From Pinus tabuliformis (taxonomy: Eukaryota; Streptophyta; Pinopsida; Pinales; Pinaceae), in the NCBI GenBank assembly GCA_031772625.1, contig CM062810.1, positions 872,049,650 through 872,113,649 on the forward strand: a DNA stretch of 64,000 bases. The letters run 5' to 3'. Each line of letters opens with the position of its first letter. The stretch's first letter is position 1. Shown here in pieces: positions 59,405-64,000 of the stretch. The notes beneath the pieces were generated by a model. That model ran no database searches. It had not been told where the DNA came from and saw only the letters and a list, made by a program, of their open reading frames with translations. The position numbers and the translations under genes are program-made.

Positions 59405-60655
59405 TCACTGGTGGTGCTCTCTGTACGACACCACTGCGCGGGCTACCTTACGCAAAAATCTCCTAAACGGTCCAGGGACCGCGACTACGAAGCGCTGAAG
59501 CCTGATAGGAATGTCGTCCATAGTAGTCTCAGGTATATCTGCCGTGAGACGCTCTAGATCATGCTCCAACTCAGCTAGTACTTCTGCTGTCGCATCCTGT
59601 GGGGCCGGTACCGGTGCAGCTGGATGTAGTCTATCATAAGGCCGGAGGTTGGCTGGACGCTGTGGACCAACATCTGCATTTTGAAAAAAGTTTACTATTA
59701 ATTTTGAGACGATATATATAAAAAATACAAAAAATACATAACTAGAAAACTTGTGAAAATAAAAAGTACCTCTGTCGTCCCATTGTTCTCCCTGTGGAAG
59801 AACCATGTCCGGATCACCTCTGAAATCCATTCCGGCATACGGAAAGTCCTGTATCACAAAAAGCTGGCCCTCTAACCAGTCAAAATAACTATCTGAGAAT
59901 CGAACTACTGTCGCGCCCTCGTCAGGATGCCGGGCCATCACCGCAACCCATCGTATCAGCTTTGGCTGCTGGGGACCCAAGATATCAACAGTGAGTTGCT
60001 GAGGGATCAGCATTGGAATTCTCTCCAAGGCAAAGCTCACGACTATAGGCCCATATCCAAAAGTCTTTAGTCGTCCGTTCTTTGCCTTGGTCAGTTGGCT
60101 CTTCATATGAGCCGACACAGCTTCACACCAGTTGAAAATGGTGCCTTGGTAACAGTCAATTGCCATCCGCATTTGGGATCCGGAAGCAATGTGTAAAGCG
60201 GCCGCGCCGCAAATTCTGGTAACCGTGAACGCTATGACTTTGAGTTCCGGTAGAGTGATGTGTTTTATCTCTATGCCTTTTGAATGGTGAGCCCCACGTG
60301 TGCACCAATCCTCGCGGAGACTATCAAGGGATTGGCCACCCGGCCTAGTCCCCGCAAGACTGAGTTGCTCACCTCTGTTTGGCAAGCCAGTGAGAAAGTA
60401 TACATCCGAGGGCTCTATCTCGAGCTGGTGCCCTCCTATGTAAAAGCATTGTTCTTGTACGTTCCATCACTCAACCAGCCATTCCAAGAATCTTACCTGG
60501 CCCCTCATGCCCGGTATGGTCCAATATTTGTATAATCCGCATGCTCTTAGGGCATCCAGGGAAGGTTGATGATTTATTGCAGCTTCATCTTCCTCTACAT
60601 GCTCTCTTTCTCTCCAGTCTAACATGATTAATGCCCTGCATATCAAAAATAGCAA
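59405..60655 (-). CDS. Antisense ORF region of gypsy B, conserved-looking protein of unknown function
   Basis: Minus-strand frames (326 codons at 59,405-60,385 and 62 codons at 60,467-60,655, both in this interval) have well-structured protein sequence: IKHITLPELKVIAFTVTRIC, GAAALHIASGSQMRMAIDCY, FGYGPIVVSFALERIPMLIP, VIQDFPYAGMDFRGDPDMVL. The last part is Pro/Ala-rich, then a basic C-terminus. I recall similar unnamed proteins annotated in conifer-type genomes, but I assign no function. Some Tat-group elements (for example Grande) are known to carry an antisense ORF between pol and the 3' LTR, and this fits. It may need its own promoter on the minus strand. Probably broken at about one place. 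Confidence 0.65.
59674..59769 (-). other. Possible 96-bp intron in the antisense ORF
   Basis: On the minus strand a stretch with AG|GTACTTTT at its start and TTTTCAAAATGCAG at its end is strongly T/A-rich and encodes an out-of-character hydrophobic run (SSYVFFVFFIYIVSKLIV). It is a multiple of three, so the frame is open with or without it. Typical plant intron composition and borders. Confidence 0.55.
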
Positions 60656-62837
60656 TTAGAAATTAATTTGGGAATTTTTGGTGGTTTTTTGAGAGAGTTG
60701 GGGTTTTGAAATGCGCGTTTCTCGGAGGACGCACCCCAGCTTTGTAGCACAGGGCGCCCGGACGCAGCTGGCCTGAAGGCGGGCTGCGTCTTCCGACCGT
60801 TTTCCCGTATGAGAAAAAGTCGGGGGACGCAGGTCACCCGAAGGGCACCTGCGTCCGCCGAGAGGCGCATTCCAAAACCAAAACCCCCCCAAAAAATGAA
60901 ACTAAAACCTAAAAATTAATTCTAAACGGATAGAAATGCAGAGTAGGATGTGTAAAATACCTGGATGAGACGGCGTTCGATTCCGACGGTCAGATTTTCC
61001 GCAGCGACCACAGGAAGTTTCTTGTCAAAAGCTCCTTTTTCAACCTCAACAGTGAAACGGTAAAAATGATATGGTAAAAGGTCTTTTTATAGGTTTTTTG
61101 GATGAATTAGTTCATTTTTTACCATGAAAAGATGTTTTTGAATGTATTTTTGCCTATTTTAAACAGGTATGAGTAATGTGTTGCTTTTGTGCAGGACAAA
61201 GGGATTTCGAGGGAAATTGTAATTTTTCACAAACAAAAATATCAGAGTCATCTTTTAAGCCCTTTTCTGACTCCTAAAACATGAAAAGATCGCCGAGTGT
61301 TTCTTTTTCACTCGTTAAAACGGAATTAAAAGACGGTCCCCTTTTAGCTCTTTTCTGACCGCAAAATCAGGAAAAGATTGCCGGGTTTTTGTCGTTTCGA
61401 ACTCGATAAGGAAATAAAACGACATGTCCTTGATCGCTTTTTACTTTTCAGGTCAACGACACTATTATGAAAGTACTCCTTGGTCGCAAGATCAAGCGGT
61501 TCCCCCAGGTATTATTTTATACTTTTTCGGGCTTGAGGGACACAAATATACGAAAAAGTTCAACGTGGAGTCTTCTTTAGTTTTTTCAGACTCTCTAAAA
61601 TTGAAAAACGCCGAGTTTCTCCTATACTGGGCTCGTTAAAACTTTTACAGTAGAGGACCTATTCAATTACAAACAGGAACGAACCACTCCTTCCTAGGGT
61701 TCGAATTTAAACTAGGTTGGACTCGTCCGAAGGATGAGCTTATAATCAAGCATATGTTATCCTCCTCAAGCTTGTTAAAAATAAAGAGGTACTTGCCAGA
61801 AATGGTGGGGGAAAAGAGAGAAGAATGAACCTGTTTGTCACCCTTTGTCTCAGAAGAAACTTTATTACCACGCTTGAACACGACACTTTTCATTCACCTG
61901 GGTTGGGAAATCTTTTACCTCACAGTTGACTAAATCACTTTGAAAGTCTTTAACCGGATTTCGGGGATTAACTTTGAGTTATTCGTCACCAAGCCATCTG
62001 TTGTGTCGTTATGTGTTCAAGAGGTCTGCAAGCAAAACTTTCATCTGCAAAATACTTGTCATCCATTTGACCATCCCTGAGTCAGTCCTTACAGCAACAT
62101 TTCTTCAACTTGAACAATGATTTCGTGTTGCGGGCTTGCCTGCAACGGGTCGCTTTCTATCGACATCGACACATTATCTAGAAAGATGACTTAGGAATTG
62201 ACAGTACCTTGAAGTCTGCATGCATCAATGGCAGGTTTCTCGCCTTTGACGTCAGTTTACATCATCGACTTTCGATCAAAGGATTCCGTGAAGTGTTCGA
62301 CATCAAAACATCTATTCACATTTCACGGGTTGTGCTTGGTACTTTGAGAACCATTGACATTACTGGTGGTTTCTCTCACGCTTGTTAACAGTTTACATCA
62401 TCGACTGGTAATCAAGTGGTTTCTAACATGTTCGACATCGAATCATTTAATCACATGGCTAGAATCGTACCAATTCGGGAAGTAGAAGTGAAGACCCTGG
62501 ATCTAGTTTCTACCATCCAGGCTGCGAGGAGTTTTGTATTCATTATCTATGTAGACTAATCATAAACAGATGGCTGCGTCCATACTGTGTCTACAAAAGT
62601 CTATAAAAATGATGTACTGCAAGATCATTCCTGTATCAGAATAGTTAGTCCATTAGTTAAAGTTTTGAATCTGAGTATGGGAATGCCTACCTCAGTAATG
62701 ATATAATCTTATCCATGTATTTTGTGTTGAAAATTGCAGGTTCCAACCAGGCCATCCACAAGACAATCCTTGAAATGATAAAGCGCTTCACCCTTCCTAG
62801 AATTACAAAACCCTACTCTATTCCAGGCTTCGCACTT
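60656..62837 (+). other. gypsy B 3' noncoding region
   Basis: No credible ORF. At 60.72-60.87 kb it has a GC-rich patch with two strong hairpins. At 61.2-62.8 kb it shares many blocks with the noncoding 3' end at the start of the window, indicating conservation of noncoding sequence between related elements. The 71-codon plus frame at 61,424-61,639 is not supported. Confidence 0.6.
60761..60856. other. Two adjacent GGACGCAG hairpins
   Basis: Hairpin 1 (60,761-60,790): GACGCAGC pairs with GCTGCGTC around a GCC-tgaa-GGC inner part. Hairpin 2 (60,825-60,856): GGACGCAGGT pairs with ACCTGCGTCC around CCC-gaa-GGG. Both are near-perfect and share design but not exact sequence. Confidence 0.65.
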
Positions 62838-62849
62838 TAGGGGGCAATC
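62838..62849 (+). other. Polypurine tract of gypsy B
   Basis: 'tagggggcaatc' next to the 3' LTR start. The left Tat-like element has 'tagggggcaaa' at the same place. Confidence 0.8.
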
Positions 62850-63903
62850 TGTTACACTAAAAAATGTCACCTTGACTACTTACAGTTAGTATGGCTCAAA
62901 TCAACAGTCATGCTACCCTCTTAGGCAAGTCTCATGCCTCTGTTATCCATCTCAAACTCAAAGAAGAGAGAAAGTCTTGTAAAAACTATGTTTATCTCTG
63001 GGGTCGCAGGTTCTCTCTAGCCTTACCTGCGGGGACGCTGACCATGTTCACAAAATCTGCATCCATGGACGCTCTGTATGTTAAGGGACAGGTGCGTCCC
63101 TCTGTAAAAGGCAAAATGCGCGAGTTTTATCTTGAAAAAGTTACTTGTGGTTACTTCTAGAACATTCTAAAGGTCGGTTTGATGAAATGGATGCGCCTCC
63201 AGTTGGTTCATGTATCTCTATTAAGGGGGAACTTATCCCATCAATAAGGGAGCTATCCCACCCAAAGAGGGGGATGATCCCATTGATAGTGGACCTGAAT
63301 AACCTCTTTACAGCACTATAAATAAAGGCATTGAGCCAGAAGGAGAGGAGGTTGGAGCTATACATTTTCTTTGGGTAAATGCTGCAGGATTTAGGTCTTC
63401 CATTAGAGCCTTTGTGAGGAGAGATTGTCTTCACTTGATTCTACTTGGGAGAGGGTGAGCTTTGTCAAAGTAGAGGAAAACCCTTGATGGACCCTGGGAG
63501 GAACTTGCACAACACCAAGGCCAGGTTGTAAGAGTTTCTTTGTTTCGTTATTAATACAAACTGGTTTATTTTTCTCAATAGCTTGTGTTAATGAGTTATT
63601 TCATGTGTTCCTTGGTCTGCATGTTGAATATATGTTTTATTATATGAAATGCAAGTGCTTGGTAATTGTTTGATTGTTTGTGGTTGCAGGAATTGACTTG
63701 AAGGAGGAGCTCATCCGGATCGTCAAGAACGGACTTCAACAACAGCGTTTTGGAATAAGGTAAGCCTAAACACTTGTAGTTTTCATGTTGTAAAAGGTGT
63801 ATTTAGAGAGAGATCACTCCATTTTGTCTTGTTTGTCATTATAATGTCTTAGACTTCTAGGAAGGTCAGTCGTGTCCACACCCTTGACAAATTCCGTGTG
63901 ACA
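62850..63903 (+). repeat. gypsy B 3' LTR
   Basis: Direct repeat of 48,426-49,479, 1,054 bp, same triple GGG..CCC array and TATA box. About 8 differences by eye. Confidence 0.97.
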
Positions 63904-63908
63904 CTGTT
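63904..63908. repeat. Target-site duplication, right side of gypsy B
   Basis: 'ctgtt', 4 of 5 identical with 'ttgtt' at 48,421-48,425. Confidence 0.75.
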
Positions 63909-64000
63909 GAATGATGATATCAACATCTCCAAACACCTTTATGTCTTTGATCCCTCTGTCTTTGGCAGCATTTAAGCCCAATATCAGAGCCTCATACTCT
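63904..64000 (-). mobile_element. gypsy A, part upstream of the gypsy B insertion (RNase H, window-truncated)
   Basis: The minus strand reads EYEALILGLNAAKDRGIK then VFGDVDII, the mid part of an RNase H domain (catalytic E in EYEAL, D in FGD). It belongs to the same element as 43,233-48,425 and runs off the window. Confidence 0.88.

Larger units (their letters stand above)
48426..63903 (+). mobile_element. gypsy B: young Tat/Ogre-like Ty3/gypsy element, nearly whole
   Basis: A 15.5-kb element with two 1,054-bp LTRs, a primer-binding site, a 2-kb leader, a very long gag-pol frame, an extra RNase H ORF, an antisense ORF, a 3' noncoding region and a polypurine tract. Great length, a long leader and extra ORFs are typical of the Tat/Ogre group. 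The LTRs differ at about 8 of 1,054 positions by eye (about 0.8%), so the insertion is recent: below about 2 million years under commonly used plant rates, with wide uncertainty. It looks close to whole, with perhaps one to three breaks. It is inserted in opposite orientation into the RNase H of gypsy A. Confidence 0.95.

Overview
This is nuclear DNA of a seed plant with a large, repeat-packed genome. A gymnosperm is a fair guess, but that is inference. The reasons are plant Ty3/gypsy elements of the Tat/Ogre type, a plant SBP-box (SPL) transcription-factor fragment, a plant PDCD4-like MA3-domain fragment, low GC, and no intact host gene in 64 kb. I found no tRNA, rRNA or CRISPR array.

Layout. 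(1) 1-~3.4 kb is the 3' noncoding end and 3' LTR of one Tat-like element, plus strand. (2) ~3.5-9.5 kb is decayed repeats: a probable copia LTR remnant, short tandem repeats and a long TA/GA/GT microsatellite. (3) 9.9-10.35 kb (minus) is a broken copy of a PDCD4-like MA3 domain. It lies beside a ~1.8 kb unit repeated almost three times (10.6-14.6 kb) that carries minus-strand gag fragments. (4) 14.6-17.3 kb holds nothing I recognise.

(5) From ~17.3 kb to the window end there is one deep nest of LTR elements. A plus-strand gag element (~17.3-21.37 kb) is split at 21,367 by element X. X is minus strand with very long LTRs and gag only. X's left LTR is split by element E (22,385-31,857, perfect 5-bp target duplication CTCGA). 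E is non-autonomous and carries the SPL fragment, an inverted LTR of its own family and a piece of a Tat-like 3' end. X's right LTR is split near 39,385 by a minus-strand copia element. The copia gag is split at 43,233 by a minus-strand gypsy (A). The RNase H of gypsy A is split at 48,426 by gypsy B (48,426-63,903), a young plus-strand Tat/Ogre-like element. The far halves of the gag element, X, copia and A lie beyond the window.

Gypsy B is the most informative unit. Its two 1,054-bp LTRs differ at about 8 sites by eye. It has a 2-kb structured leader, a 2,010-codon gag-protease-RT-RNase H frame, an integrase region, a separate downstream RNase H ORF, an antisense ORF of unknown function, and a recurring GCGTCC/GGACGC inverted-repeat motif in LTR, leader and 3' region. 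The points most worth a second look are the extra RNase H ORF, the antisense ORF, the paired leader hairpins with a compensatory change, and the capture of SPL DNA by element E.
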